Assembly: GCF_014334335.1 (NCBI RefSeq)
Contig: NZ_JACSEU010000001.1
Location: forward strand, 620,001 to 684,000
DNA from: Treponema sp. Marseille-Q3903
GTDB taxonomy: Bacteria > Spirochaetota > Spirochaetia > Treponematales > Treponemataceae
Direction of reading: 5' to 3'
Length of the DNA: 64,000 nt
This document shows positions 28,819-38,191 of this stretch, piece by piece. The notes under the pieces were generated by a model. It did not search any database, was not told the origin of the DNA, and saw only the letters and a list, made by a program, of their open reading frames with translations. Every line of letters starts with the position of its first letter. Position 1 is the first letter of the stretch. The translations under genes were made by a program, and so were the position numbers.

Positions 28819-30174
28819 ATGAGTGTGTTTATTACTTTTACCGCAATTATGTGGTTTATTACGTATTTTGGTATTACGGCTTTAAGATGGTTTGCATTGG
28901 AATTTATTTACGATGAAATGAATGTCATGTGGTCAGGCGTAGCGTTTAATATCGAAATAGGCTCTCTTTTATTGCTTGTTGCGAGCATTGTAGGTTTCTT
29001 TTTTGCAAAGCCGTTTGATAAAGTTCTTTCTAAATTAAAAGCAGAAAACAGAACTGCAACTAAAGATGAAATTGCGATTTGCTTGCAAAGTTATAGAAAA
29101 CTCATCCTCTTGGTTTGGGCTGCAAACTTTTTAGGTTTTTTTATTGGGCAGATTATTGTAATCTATCTAAAAATTGCAGACGGAACTAATCTTTTTATTC
29201 CGTCACGAGTTTTCTTTGTAATGGCACAGGCTGTCGGTTTTGGTGGGATTTCAGGAATTACGACAATTAAGTTGATCGACTTCATGCTCACTTCTAAACG
29301 TGAAAGACTAGGAATTCGGTCTATCATGGAGTTTAAAAAATTTCAAACATCTAACATATCAACTTCTATCGGGCTTGTATTTTTTATCGCCGTTTACTTT
29401 ATTGCAATCAACATGTTTTCGGTTCCTTATGGAATTATAATTAAGCAGCGTGCCGGTGTTTTTAAAGGTGATTTTCTTACATTGTTCATGAAGAAAGGGG
29501 CTTTGTGCTTTTTCTGTTCAATCGGATTTGGGGCAGTCGCATTCGTAACTGTTTTACATGGGCTTTCAGTTCGAATTAAAACAACTTCTAAACTTCTGGA
29601 TGATATTGCAAATAACGGCGACCTCACAGCAAGAATTCACATAAGCATGACAGATGACTTCGGAGTTCTCATATCTTGTATCAACACGATGATCGAAAAA
29701 CTTTCTTCGATGATTAGAGATTTCAAGAGCAGTACAGATGTTGTAAATCAATCAGTTGGACGACTTTCTACAACGGCAAGGAGTGCGTCTAAATATTTGC
29801 AGGCTCTTTCAACAACGTTCGCAAAACTTGATAGCAATACTCGTCGCCAAGACAAACTTGTTTATTTGACTGGCTCAGATATTTCCGCTCTTTCCGGCGG
29901 AATAAATAACATTAAGAAAAATATTGAAGCAAAAGATTATGAGCAGGCTATAAAAGAATCTGAAAAAAGCATACAAGATTTGTACAAATTGCGAGAATCT
30001 ATGCAGACTATTGTGACAGCTTCAAGTACGGCAGTTCAAACTGTAAATGAGGGGCTTTTAATTGTTGAAGATATGAAGAAAACTATTCTGCTCGTAGACA
30101 GCTCAGCTTCTGGAAATAAAAACACTGTTGATAAGATTCACGACCATGTAAATCAATTCAATATACAAGATTGA
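28819..30174 (+). CDS. membrane protein with HAMP and coiled-coil, MCP-like without signalling tip
   Basis: The protein of about 451 residues has roughly six membrane helices (1-240). A HAMP-type linker follows near 250-305 (SVRIKTTSKLLDDIANNGDLTARIH, DDFGVLISCINTMIEKL), then a helical coiled-coil tail. The highly conserved MCP hairpin tip motif (EIxxIV..I..IAxQTN) is missing, so it probably does not signal to CheA in the usual way. I prefer ATG 28819 over ATG 28804, because the latter lies across the -10 box. Confidence 0.7.
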   Translation: MSVFITFTAIMWFITYFGITALRWFALEFIYDEMNVMWSGVAFNIEIGSLLLLVASIVGFFFAKPFDKVLSKLKAENRTATKDEIAICLQSYRKLILLVWAANFLGFFIGQIIVIYLKIADGTNLFIPSRVFFVMAQAVGFGGISGITTIKLIDFMLTSKRERLGIRSIMEFKKFQTSNISTSIGLVFFIAVYFIAINMFSVPYGIIIKQRAGVFKGDFLTLFMKKGALCFFCSIGFGAVAFVTVLHGLSVRIKTTSKLLDDIANNGDLTARIHISMTDDFGVLISCINTMIEKLSSMIRDFKSSTDVVNQSVGRLSTTARSASKYLQALSTTFAKLDSNTRRQDKLVYLTGSDISALSGGINNIKKNIEAKDYEQAIKESEKSIQDLYKLRESMQTIVTASSTAVQTVNEGLLIVEDMKKTILLVDSSASGNKNTVDKIHDHVNQFNIQD

Positions 30175-30229
30175 GATGGTACTTTTGATATCAAGTTTGA
30201 TTGAATAAATCTTTTGATTGAAAAAATCG

Positions 30230-30305
30230 GGCACGGAAAAAGCGATTTTAAACACGGATGAACTAAAATGTCATTCGTGTTTGCATGTTTAAGACGTTCC
30301 GTGCC
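30230..30305. terminator. nested-hairpin bidirectional terminator
   Basis: Outer arms GGCACGGAA (30230) and TTCCGTGCC (30297) enclose a second stem, AAACACGGATGA (30250) with TCATTCGTGTTT (30271), with one G-T pair. An A/T-rich run follows (30314-30321). It lies between the convergent HAMP gene and adk. Confidence 0.65.
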
Positions 30306-30321
30306 GAGTGCCGAAAAAAAA

Positions 30322-30948
30322 TTAGAAAATCTTTTGAAACTCTTTGAGCAAAACATCTGTTTCGATAGCTGCGTCGAGGTTTGTAATCTTTCCTTTTCCT
30401 TTGTAGAAATTGATCAACGGTTCTGTTTGCTCGCGGTAAACGTCCATCCTGTGCAAAATTGATTCTTGTTTGTCGTCATCACGCTGATAGAGTTCTCCGC
30501 CGCATTTGTCGCAAACGCCTTCTTTTTTTGGCTTGAGTGTGAGAGTATTGTAGTTTGCCCCGCAAGATTTACAGACACGTCGCGTAGAAAGCCTGCGGAT
30601 AACAATTTCATCTTTTATTTCAAAGTTTACAACTTTAGCGTCGGCAGCCAGCTCTTCAAGCATTTCTGCTTGACGAATTGTTCGTGGAAATCCGTCAAGA
30701 ATATATCCGTTTTTGCAGTCATCTTGAGAAAGTCTGTCTTTTACAAGCTCAAAAGTAAGTTCGTCGCTTACTAAAGATCCAGAATCAATGATTGCTTTTA
30801 CCTTCACTCCAAGTGGAGTCTGTGCTTTTATATTTGCACGAAAAATATCTCCGGTAGAAATATGCGGGATTTTGTAAGCTTCAGCAACTTTTACTGCGAG
30901 CGAGCCTTTTCCTGCTCCCGGTGGTCCCAAAAAAATAAAATTGTTCAT
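30322..30948 (-). CDS. adk: adenylate kinase
   Basis: Adk interconverts AMP, ADP and ATP. The 208-residue enzyme has the P-loop GPPGAGKGS at residues 7-15 and the AMP site GFPRTIRQAEML. Its long LID holds a four-Cys zinc knuckle (CKSCGANY...CDKCGGELY). I use ATG 30946-30948, which has GAGGAT upstream; a longer frame to 31011 lacks homology. It is convergent with the HAMP gene across a strong hairpin. Confidence 0.96.
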   Translation of the reverse strand: MNNFIFLGPPGAGKGSLAVKVAEAYKIPHISTGDIFRANIKAQTPLGVKVKAIIDSGSLVSDELTFELVKDRLSQDDCKNGYILDGFPRTIRQAEMLEELAADAKVVNFEIKDEIVIRRLSTRRVCKSCGANYNTLTLKPKKEGVCDKCGGELYQRDDDKQESILHRMDVYREQTEPLINFYKGKGKITNLDAAIETDVLLKEFQKIF

Positions 30949-31043
30949 AAATATCCTCTTTGTAAAAAACTTATAATACTTTATTCTATTATGCTTTATA
31001 GTTGCGGGCAAGAGAAATTGAAAAAAAATACGTGAAAAAATAA

Positions 31044-31072
31044 TTGACTTATCAATTTAGTTTCCGTAATTT
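31044..31072 (+). promoter_or_regulatory. promoter upstream of lemA
   Basis: TTGACT (31044-31049), a 17-base spacer and TAATTT (31067-31072) lie about 95 bases before the lemA ATG. The leader between contains a short stem (CAGC...GCTG near 31105). Confidence 0.5.
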
Positions 31073-31165
31073 TTAAATGTGTGATAAAGTCTAAATTACA
31101 TCAGCGAATGAAAGAGCTTTGCTGATAGACGCAGGCACAAGATGCTTTTTACAGGAGATGGAATT

Positions 31166-31771
31166 ATGAAAAAATTTCCAAAATGGATTGTTGTTGTCGG
31201 TATTATTTTTATTTGTATTTTAGGAATTTTTTCCTTTTACAAAAAAACTTATAATTCACTTGTAGCAAAAGATGAAACTGTTTCCGCATCGTGGGCAGAA
31301 GTTCAAAATCAGTATCAGCGCAGACTTGACCTGATTCCAAACCTTGTTTCAACTGTTAAAGGCTATGCAAAGCATGAAAACGATGTTTTTACTCAAGTGA
31401 GCGAAGCCCGTTCAAAGGCTGGCGGACAGATAAACGTGAGTGACGATATATTAAATGATCCGGACGCTTTTGCAAGGTATCAGCAAGTGCAGGATAATTT
31501 AGGAGCAAGTCTTCAGCGCTTGTTGATGGTTACGGAGCAGTATCCTGAATTGAAAGCAGACCAAAACTTTTTGGCATTGCAGGATCAGCTCGAAGGAACT
31601 GAAAACAGAATTACAGTTTCTAGACAGCGATTCAATGAAGCTGCAAAAAGTTACAATCAGTATGTCAGAAGTTTTCCTACAAATATAATCGCAAACATCA
31701 GCGGATTTGAAAAAAAATCTTATTTTGCGGCAAGTGCTGAGGCTCAATCAGCTCCAAAGGTTGAATTTTAA
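31166..31771 (+). CDS. lemA: LemA family protein
   Basis: The 201-residue protein has one N-terminal membrane helix (about 6-24), then the LemA helical bundle with the characteristic WAEVQNQYQRRLDLIPNLVSTVKGYAKHE region. FPTNIIANISGF lies near the end. AGGAG precedes ATG 31166. LemA proteins are usually encoded beside TPM-domain proteins, as here. The molecular role is not known. Confidence 0.92.
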   Translation: MKKFPKWIVVVGIIFICILGIFSFYKKTYNSLVAKDETVSASWAEVQNQYQRRLDLIPNLVSTVKGYAKHENDVFTQVSEARSKAGGQINVSDDILNDPDAFARYQQVQDNLGASLQRLLMVTEQYPELKADQNFLALQDQLEGTENRITVSRQRFNEAAKSYNQYVRSFPTNIIANISGFEKKSYFAASAEAQSAPKVEF

Positions 31772-32475
31772 TGAAGCACAAATCTCTGATAAAAAAACTC
31801 AGTTTTACCGAAAATGATTTCGAAAGAATAAAAAAAGCAGTAGCTGATTCGGAAGCAAAAACGACAGGCGAGATTGCAGTCGCTATCGCACCTGAAAGTT
31901 CTCATTATTCGTTTTGGGAACTTCTTGCAGCCGATTGTTTTGCTGCTATTGTTTTAGCGATTATGCTGCCTTTTTCAGAAAAAATTCGTAATTTATATGA
32001 AATGTACTATTGGCAGCTAGCGCCGGGCTGGATTCTTCCGTTGTTTTTTGTGGTAAGTTGTTTTGCGGCTGGGACTATTGCGTTTTATCTGTGCAACATT
32101 CCTTTTATTGACCGCATCGTAATTCCAAAATCCGTAAGAAATATAAGCGTTACTCACAGAGCGTTCAGATATTTTACAGAATCAGGGATTTATGAAACTG
32201 CCGAGCATTCCGGCATTTTGGTTTTTGTCTCTTATATGAAGCGGCAAGTTCGGATTGTAGCAGATTCCGGAATTTCTAAAAAAATTTCGCAGGATTTGTG
32301 GGATCTTATAGCTGATGAACTTGCAGAAAATATGAAAAAAGGAAAAGTGACGGAAGCTTTTGAAACCGCTATTGCAAAATGCGGCGAATTGCTCGCTGAA
32401 AATTTTCCGAATCATAAAGAAAATCCGAATGAATTTCCAGATGGACTTGTAATTTTGGAGGATGCAGAATGGTAA
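31771..32475 (+). CDS. TPM-domain membrane protein
   Basis: The 234-residue protein starts with a cytosolic TPM-like half (KKLSFTENDFERIKKAVADSEAKTTGEIAVAIAPESSHYS). Two hydrophobic helices (about 45-110) and a second TPM-like segment (VFVSYMKRQVRIVADSGISKKI) follow. It begins at the last base of the lemA stop and overlaps the next TPM gene by seven bases. The function of the family is uncertain. One operon with lemA is clear from the spacing. Confidence 0.85.
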   Translation: MKHKSLIKKLSFTENDFERIKKAVADSEAKTTGEIAVAIAPESSHYSFWELLAADCFAAIVLAIMLPFSEKIRNLYEMYYWQLAPGWILPLFFVVSCFAAGTIAFYLCNIPFIDRIVIPKSVRNISVTHRAFRYFTESGIYETAEHSGILVFVSYMKRQVRIVADSGISKKISQDLWDLIADELAENMKKGKVTEAFETAIAKCGELLAENFPNHKENPNEFPDGLVILEDAEW

Positions 32476-33266
32476 ATAAAAACAAAATCGCGGCCTTTTT
32501 TTGCGCTGCGTTAATCTCCGCATCCGCATTTGCGCTCAAAGTTCCTGAATTGAAAGGTCGGGTCAACGATTATGCAAATATAATCAGCCAGAGCGATGAA
32601 GAAGAAATTTCGAGATATCTTGCCGCCGTTGAAAAGCAGACAACAGCTCAGATTGTTGTTTTGACTGTGCCGTCTTTGAAAGGAGATGATATAGCTTCGT
32701 TTGGAATCAAAGTTGCAGATTCATGGAAAATCGGTCAGAGCGGAAAAGACAACGGTGTAATTCTAATTGTTGCGATGCAGGAGCATGATGTCCGTATTGA
32801 GACTGGTTACGGAGTTGAAGACACTTTGACAGATGTAAAATGCGGGCTCATCTTGCGCAACGTCATCATCCCGGAATTTAAAAATGGAAAATATTCACGC
32901 GGCATTTTGAATGGAGTAAAAAATATCGGTGGCGTTATTTCCGGTGATACGGAAATAATAGACGATGATGTTTTGAATGAAAAGTCAGATGATGATTCGC
33001 TTGTCGGGGCTGTTTTTATGATTATCTGGCTTGTTTTCTTCTTTATCATAATCACTTCAAAAAATGGAATACTCAAGTGGTTTATCCTATCAAGGCTCTT
33101 TGGAATGAATATGCCTCGCACAGGTCGAAAAGGCGGCTTTAGTTCCGGTCACTCTGGAAGCTCAACTTTCCGAAGCGGTGGTTTTGGAAGCGGATTCGGG
33201 AGCGGCGGCGGATTTTCAGGTGGCGGCGGTCATTTTGGAGGAGGCGGAGCGAGCGGTCACTGGTGA
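32469..33266 (+). CDS. TPM-domain protein with Gly-rich tail (YgcG-like)
   Basis: The 265-residue protein has a signal peptide (KNKIAAFFCAALISASAFA). A periplasmic TPM domain (about 25-165, with RVNDYANIIS and TAQIVVLTVPSLKGDDI) and one membrane helix (about 178-196) follow. A Gly/Ser/Phe-rich tail ends in GASGHW. This is the standard YgcG layout next to lemA. It is convergent with the methyltransferase at 33295, with 28 bases between. Confidence 0.9.
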   Translation: MVNKNKIAAFFCAALISASAFALKVPELKGRVNDYANIISQSDEEEISRYLAAVEKQTTAQIVVLTVPSLKGDDIASFGIKVADSWKIGQSGKDNGVILIVAMQEHDVRIETGYGVEDTLTDVKCGLILRNVIIPEFKNGKYSRGILNGVKNIGGVISGDTEIIDDDVLNEKSDDDSLVGAVFMIIWLVFFFIIITSKNGILKWFILSRLFGMNMPRTGRKGGFSSGHSGSSTFRSGGFGSGFGSGGGFSGGGGHFGGGGASGHW

Positions 33267-33294
33267 TGGCGAAAGCCGAATAAAATTAATAAAA

Positions 33295-33873
33295 TTACTT
33301 TCTCCGGCTGACTCCGATTCTGTCACCTATTTCAAAAAACTCAGTTTCAAACTCCTGGTTTTCCTTTAAAAATTGCACATATTTTTGAATTTTTCTCACG
33401 AGCTTTTTTGTGCTGTAATTGTGGGTCAGGGTGATGTCATCTACCATTCCATGAAAAGAAAGGTTATCGCTGATGATGACTCCATTTTCGGAAAGATTTT
33501 TTTTGTATTTTTCAAAGAATTTTGTGTATTGAGCTTTCGCTGCGTCTATAAAGATGAGGTCGAATTTTTGTTCAAATTCTTGAGTTAAAGCATCGCCATG
33601 AATCGCCGTGATTCTGTCGGCAAATCCACTTGCATTGAAATTTTCAACGGCTCTCAGATATCTGTCTATGTCGAGCTCAATTGTAGTGACGTGGATGTCA
33701 TCTTCAATACTTGCAAACCTTATAGAAGAATAGCCGATTGCTGTTCCGATTTCCAAGATTGATTTTACATTGTGTTTCTTTATGTAATTGCAGATAAAAT
33801 CGCAGCCTTCGTCTTGCATTATCGGGACGGCTTCGCGGTTTGCGTATGCCTTAATTGAAAGTAACTGGTCCAT
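33295..33873 (-). CDS. SAM-dependent O-methyltransferase (methyltransferase family 3)
   Basis: The 192-residue protein has the SAM-binding motif ILEIGTAIGYSSIRFA near residue 40. Acidic residues for SAM and metal binding are in TIELDIDRYLRA and LIFIDAAKAQYTKFFEKY, followed by SDNLSFHGMV. This matches the COMT-like family, which includes TrmR, a tRNA hydroxyuridine methyltransferase. The substrate cannot be assigned. It is the last gene of the minus-strand run that starts at 38107. Confidence 0.88.
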   Translation of the reverse strand: MDQLLSIKAYANREAVPIMQDEGCDFICNYIKKHNVKSILEIGTAIGYSSIRFASIEDDIHVTTIELDIDRYLRAVENFNASGFADRITAIHGDALTQEFEQKFDLIFIDAAKAQYTKFFEKYKKNLSENGVIISDNLSFHGMVDDITLTHNYSTKKLVRKIQKYVQFLKENQEFETEFFEIGDRIGVSRRK

Positions 33874-33879
33874 TTTGTT

Positions 33880-34785
33880 TTAATTCCTCTGCATTTCAAT
33901 TCGTTTGTTGCGTACGTCTTGCAGATAAGATTCCAACCCTTTAGCGTCATTGCATTCAATCAGCTTTTCAATATCGTCAAGGTGATTTTTGAACGTATCG
34001 ATGTGTTTTAAAAGCTTTTCTTTATTGCTCAAAAACAGCTCAGTCCAAAGAGGGGCGTTTATCATCGCAATTCTAGTTAAATCTTCAAAACTTCCGCCTC
34101 CAAAAGATGTGATTGCGGAATCTCCTGCACTTTCGACCATTGCAGATGCGACCACGTGGCAAAGTTGTGAAGTAAATCCTATCTTGTTGTCGTGAGTATC
34201 GGAATCGGTTTTCGTAATTCTCGAAAATCCCATCATTTTTATTATTGTCTCAAACTGCTTTTCTGCGTCGTCATATCCGTTTTGATATGATATCGGTTTT
34301 GAAAGTATGCTTGCGTGTTTTTTTATGATTATGTAATTGTGGTTTTTAAAATATTCTGATTTAGAAGCTGCAAATCCTTCTTTTTCGCCTCCTGCCATCG
34401 GGTGAGCTAAAATAAGATAAGCGTTGGAAGGACAGATTTTTTCATAGTTTTTAGAGAGATTTTGTTTTACCCCACTGATGTCTGTTACGGTGGAGCCGTC
34501 TTTAAAATCAGACTTGCATTCTTTTAGAAAATCGAGCGTGGCATTCGGATAAAGGCAGATGAAAACAAAATCGCACAATCCAAGCATTTCTTTTGTCTGC
34601 GCCGGCGAAAACGATTTATCTATAACTCCTTGATTTAGAGCAGCACAAAGAGAATCGTTGTTTTCATCAAGCGCATAAATTTTGACATCAGACAGACCGC
34701 CTGAGTGTTTGTTTGCAATGTTTGAACGGATTGCTTTTGCAATTGAACCGCCCATAATTCCAAGCCCGACTATTCCAAAAATCAT
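33880..34785 (-). CDS. tyrA: prephenate dehydrogenase
   Basis: The 301-residue protein has an N-terminal NAD-binding fold (GIVGLGIMGGSIAKAI) and the prephenate dehydrogenase signatures ILAHPMAGGEKEGF and HVVASAMVESAGDSAITSFGGGSFEDLTRIA. It should oxidise prephenate to 4-hydroxyphenylpyruvate for tyrosine. It overlaps aroF by four bases (ATGA), so the two are coupled and give both entry and exit of the aromatic pathway. Confidence 0.9.
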   Translation of the reverse strand: MIFGIVGLGIMGGSIAKAIRSNIANKHSGGLSDVKIYALDENNDSLCAALNQGVIDKSFSPAQTKEMLGLCDFVFICLYPNATLDFLKECKSDFKDGSTVTDISGVKQNLSKNYEKICPSNAYLILAHPMAGGEKEGFAASKSEYFKNHNYIIIKKHASILSKPISYQNGYDDAEKQFETIIKMMGFSRITKTDSDTHDNKIGFTSQLCHVVASAMVESAGDSAITSFGGGSFEDLTRIAMINAPLWTELFLSNKEKLLKHIDTFKNHLDDIEKLIECNDAKGLESYLQDVRNKRIEMQRN

Positions 34786-35792
34786 ATTGTTCTGCCGTTA
34801 ATCTGTGCAATTTGTGGCAAAACTTTCATCAGGGCGGCAAACTCTGCCGGGTGAAGAGATTGTTCTCCGTCACAAAGCGCTTTTTCAGGGTCGTTGTGAA
34901 CTTCTATTATAAGGCCGTCTGTATTGCATGCTACAGCTGCTTTTGCAAGATCGCTGACCATCCATCTCTGGCCGCATGCATGGCTTGGGTCAATTATGAT
35001 TGGAAGGTGACTGATTTTGTGAAGGTAAGGAACTATGCTGACGTCGAGGCAGTTGCGTGTATAGCTGTCGAAAGTCCTGATTCCGCGTTCACAAAGGATT
35101 ACGTTTTCGTTGCCGCTAGCCATTATGTATTCAGCTGACATCAGTAATTCTTTTACAGTTGCAGCCATTCCTCGTTTTAAAAGTATCGGTTTGCCTGTCT
35201 TTCCCATCTCTTTAAGGAGGTCGAAATTTTGCATGTTGCGGGCACCAATTTGAATCACATCAACATCATCAAAGTATTTTAGCTGACGGATGTCCATCAG
35301 CTCTGTCACGACAGGAAGACCTGTTTCTTTTTTTGCGGATATCAGAAATTGCAGCCCTTTTTCACCAAGCCCTTGAAAACTGTAAGGAGATGTGCGAGGC
35401 TTAAAAGCTCCTCCGCGTAGAAGCTTAGCACCTGCACTTTTTACATCCTTTGCGATAGAAATAACTTGTTCTTCAGTTTCTACGGAACAAGGACCGGCAA
35501 TCACAGGGATTGTCCCGTTTCCAAACGATGTATCTCCCACATTGATAATTGAATTTTTAGGATGGAATGTTCTGCTTGCCATTTTATAAGGAGCAGACAC
35601 CCGCTGTACTGTGTCGACATAAGGATTTGCACTTACCATTTCCGTATCTAGAGAACTTGTGTCTCCAAGAAGTCCCAGAATTGTAAGATTTTCACCTTTT
35701 GACACATGTACACCAAAACCTTTTTGTTTCCATGAGTCAATGAACTCAGCCATCTGCTTGTCTGTAGTTCCTTGTTTTAATGTAATGACCAT
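34782..35792 (-). CDS. aroF: 3-deoxy-7-phosphoheptulonate synthase (type I-beta, with N-terminal regulatory domain)
   Basis: This enzyme condenses PEP and erythrose-4-phosphate in the first shikimate step. The 336-residue protein has an N-terminal ferredoxin-like regulatory domain (1-70, VITLKQGTTDKQMAEFI). The barrel carries VIAGPCSVETEEQ near 96, LRGGAFKPRTSPYSFQGLG near 125, KRGM and the metal-site IDPSHACGQR near 270. This architecture is typical of the Thermotoga-type enzyme. Confidence 0.93.
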   Translation of the reverse strand: MVITLKQGTTDKQMAEFIDSWKQKGFGVHVSKGENLTILGLLGDTSSLDTEMVSANPYVDTVQRVSAPYKMASRTFHPKNSIINVGDTSFGNGTIPVIAGPCSVETEEQVISIAKDVKSAGAKLLRGGAFKPRTSPYSFQGLGEKGLQFLISAKKETGLPVVTELMDIRQLKYFDDVDVIQIGARNMQNFDLLKEMGKTGKPILLKRGMAATVKELLMSAEYIMASGNENVILCERGIRTFDSYTRNCLDVSIVPYLHKISHLPIIIDPSHACGQRWMVSDLAKAAVACNTDGLIIEVHNDPEKALCDGEQSLHPAEFAALMKVLPQIAQINGRTI

Positions 35793-35814
35793 TTTATCTA
35801 CCTCCTGATACTTT

Positions 35815-36840
35815 TTAGTGTCTTACCTGAGCTAGTCCGCGTTTGAATTGTGGAATTCTTGCACAAGTGACGGCATTCCAGTTTGTTCTGTCTCCACGTT
35901 GCAAAAAATGATAAGCGACACCGGCAATCATTGCGCCGTTATCTCCGCATAGTTTTAATGGTGGAAATATGCAGTTGATATCTGTGCGTTCTGCAAGTAT
36001 TGAACGCAATCTTGAATTAGCTGCGACACCGCCTCCGCATACAACTGTTTTAAGTCCCGTATCATCTACCGCACGGAGTAATTTTTCTATTAATGTTTTG
36101 ATTGCTGTTTCCTGAAAAGATGCGCACATATTTTCTTTACTGTGCTGATAACCAGGTTGCCAGAATAAATCGCACTGATGGATGACAGCAGTTTTTAATC
36201 CGCTGAATGAAACATCGTAGCGGTGTTCTTTTTCGTCAAGTTTTGGGACTGGGAAACGAGCCGCTTTCGGATCGCCTTGTTTTGCAAGGTTGTCGATTAT
36301 AACGCCCCCCGGATATCCAAGTCCATAGAATTTTGCAACTTTATCGAACGCTTCCCCGACTGAATCGTCAACAGTGCTTCCGAGAATTTCCAAATCATCA
36401 AAACCGTTGACTTTACAGATAATCGTGTGCCCGCCGCTTACAAGCAAACCTAAAAACGGATACTCAACATGTTCTTGAAGTTGGGCGGCATACAGGTGAC
36501 CGAGCATGTGATTTACAGCGATAAACGGCTTTTCTGTCGCCCACGCGAGAGTTTTTCCAAATGTAAAACCGACAAGTAAAGACCCCATAAGACCGGGTTT
36601 GTCTGTTGCAGCAATTGCATCTACATCATCGAGCGTCAAATTCGCCTCTTTAAGCGCCTGACGAACTACAGGCAAAATCCATTCAGCATGTTTTCGGCTT
36701 GCGATTTCAGGAACAACGCCTTTGTAAATCTTATGAAAGGGAATTTGTGTGGCGACGACATTGCTTAAAATCGTGCGTCCATCTTCTACAATCGCACACG
36801 CAGTTTCGTCACAAGATGATTCTATACCTAAAACTTTCAT
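35815..36840 (-). CDS. tsaD: tRNA N6-threonylcarbamoyladenosine transferase TsaD
   Basis: TsaD transfers the threonylcarbamoyl group to A37 of ANN-decoding tRNAs. The 341-residue protein begins LGIESSCDETACAIVEDG. It has the metal-binding HMLGHLYA near residue 110, VSGGHT near 135 and the nucleotide-binding VVCGGGVAANSRLR near 262. It lies 22 bases upstream of aroF in the same direction. The partners tsaB, tsaC and tsaE are not in the window. Confidence 0.97.
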   Translation of the reverse strand: MKVLGIESSCDETACAIVEDGRTILSNVVATQIPFHKIYKGVVPEIASRKHAEWILPVVRQALKEANLTLDDVDAIAATDKPGLMGSLLVGFTFGKTLAWATEKPFIAVNHMLGHLYAAQLQEHVEYPFLGLLVSGGHTIICKVNGFDDLEILGSTVDDSVGEAFDKVAKFYGLGYPGGVIIDNLAKQGDPKAARFPVPKLDEKEHRYDVSFSGLKTAVIHQCDLFWQPGYQHSKENMCASFQETAIKTLIEKLLRAVDDTGLKTVVCGGGVAANSRLRSILAERTDINCIFPPLKLCGDNGAMIAGVAYHFLQRGDRTNWNAVTCARIPQFKRGLAQVRH

Positions 36841-36853
36841 ATTTTCTATTTCC

Positions 36854-38107
36854 TCAATGTTTACGTGCTTTGCTTTTACTGACTACGCTGAATGTGTAGC
36901 CTTTTTCCTTGAGTTTAGGATAAACATCTTTCAACAGTGACGGAAGAAAATCTGCACTCCACACATGGCCTATCATTATAACGCTTCCGTTTTTATTGGC
37001 AATAGCAAGCCCTTTTTTAAGTTCTTCCATAGCGTATTCATCTGTTTTTTCATTGTCAAGGAAAATGTTTCGCTCAAAGTACGAATAGCCCATCTCACGG
37101 GCGACGTACGGTACTTTTGTTTCAACGCTTGTCCTGCTGTCCAGAAAATATATACCTTCCTGTGAAGCGAATTTCATTATTACAGCCATTTTTTCTGCGT
37201 CAGCCGTAATCGCAGAACCTTCATGGTTGTTGAACCCTGCAATCGGTCCTATTTCAGAAACGTTTTGGAACAGAATAGATTTTACTTCATCGTCCGACAT
37301 TTCCGGTTTGATTGCGCCGGGTCCTGGGTTTACTTTTGGGTTTACTGCCTGCATAGGCTGGTGGAGCATAAGTTCGTTTCCCGATGCCCTGATTTTATCC
37401 GCTGATACTTTTGATAAAACTAGTTTCGGCAAAACCGCGACTGTGATTGGAAACGGAAGCTCAAGAAATTTATTGAGATTGGTTACGCTGTGTCCGCCGT
37501 CATCAAACACAAATATAAGCTGGGCGCCATTTTCAGCTTGCGGGAAATCATAGTTCGATTTTGGCGGCAAAGAAGTGACTTTAAGCGAAGGCTCTTTCTG
37601 TTCGGGCTTCTTTTCAAGCTTTTTGTCTTTTTTCTGTTCCGGCGACTTTTCCTGTCGCTTTTGCTGTTTAGGCTTAGATTGCGGTTCTAATTGCGGTTGA
37701 GATTCCTGCTTTGGCTGCGTTTTTATCTTTTGCTCTTCTTTTTTTTCAGCGCCCTCGATTTTTGCATCATTTTTGTTGACTTTTTCATCTTGCTTTTCCG
37801 TATTTTCCGCCTGTTTTTCTACTTTTCTTTCAACATTAAATACGTTTTCTTTTTGCAATAAATTCGGGAATGTCGTAACAAGTAAAAGCGACATGCATAT
37901 TGTGATGATAACCGAACAGAAGATTATTATTTTATATGCGGGAATGAAAACTTTCGGCTTAATTCTTCTTTTGGCTGTTTTTTTTGATGTGCCGGAAGAT
38001 TTTTTCGTCGGTTTTTTTGCTGATGATTTTACATTTTTTTGCGTTTTTTGCGGCATAATTCTAATTTGATTCCAAAATTTTGCTAATTTTAACCTTTTCT
38101 TTGACAT
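36854..38107 (-). CDS. divergent polysaccharide deacetylase family protein
   Basis: The 417-residue protein has a short basic cytosolic tail, one membrane helix (about 54-74) and a very charged Lys/Gln/Glu/Pro linker (75-190). A C-terminal divergent polysaccharide deacetylase domain (YibQ/DUF610-like) follows, with LIFVFDDGGHS, GNELMLHQPMQAV, GFNNHEGSAIT, FLDSRTS and IMIGHVW. It is probably periplasmic and membrane anchored. It heads a five-gene minus-strand run whose gaps are all under 25 bases. Confidence 0.85.
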   Translation of the reverse strand: MSKKRLKLAKFWNQIRIMPQKTQKNVKSSAKKPTKKSSGTSKKTAKRRIKPKVFIPAYKIIIFCSVIITICMSLLLVTTFPNLLQKENVFNVERKVEKQAENTEKQDEKVNKNDAKIEGAEKKEEQKIKTQPKQESQPQLEPQSKPKQQKRQEKSPEQKKDKKLEKKPEQKEPSLKVTSLPPKSNYDFPQAENGAQLIFVFDDGGHSVTNLNKFLELPFPITVAVLPKLVLSKVSADKIRASGNELMLHQPMQAVNPKVNPGPGAIKPEMSDDEVKSILFQNVSEIGPIAGFNNHEGSAITADAEKMAVIMKFASQEGIYFLDSRTSVETKVPYVAREMGYSYFERNIFLDNEKTDEYAMEELKKGLAIANKNGSVIMIGHVWSADFLPSLLKDVYPKLKEKGYTFSVVSKSKARKH

Positions 38108-38191
38108 ATTTCAATAAATCCTATATTTTAAGATTAGAACATTGCGAGGATCTTTCAATCTATGCGAGGGGGATTTTCCGTCGGAGGCAAA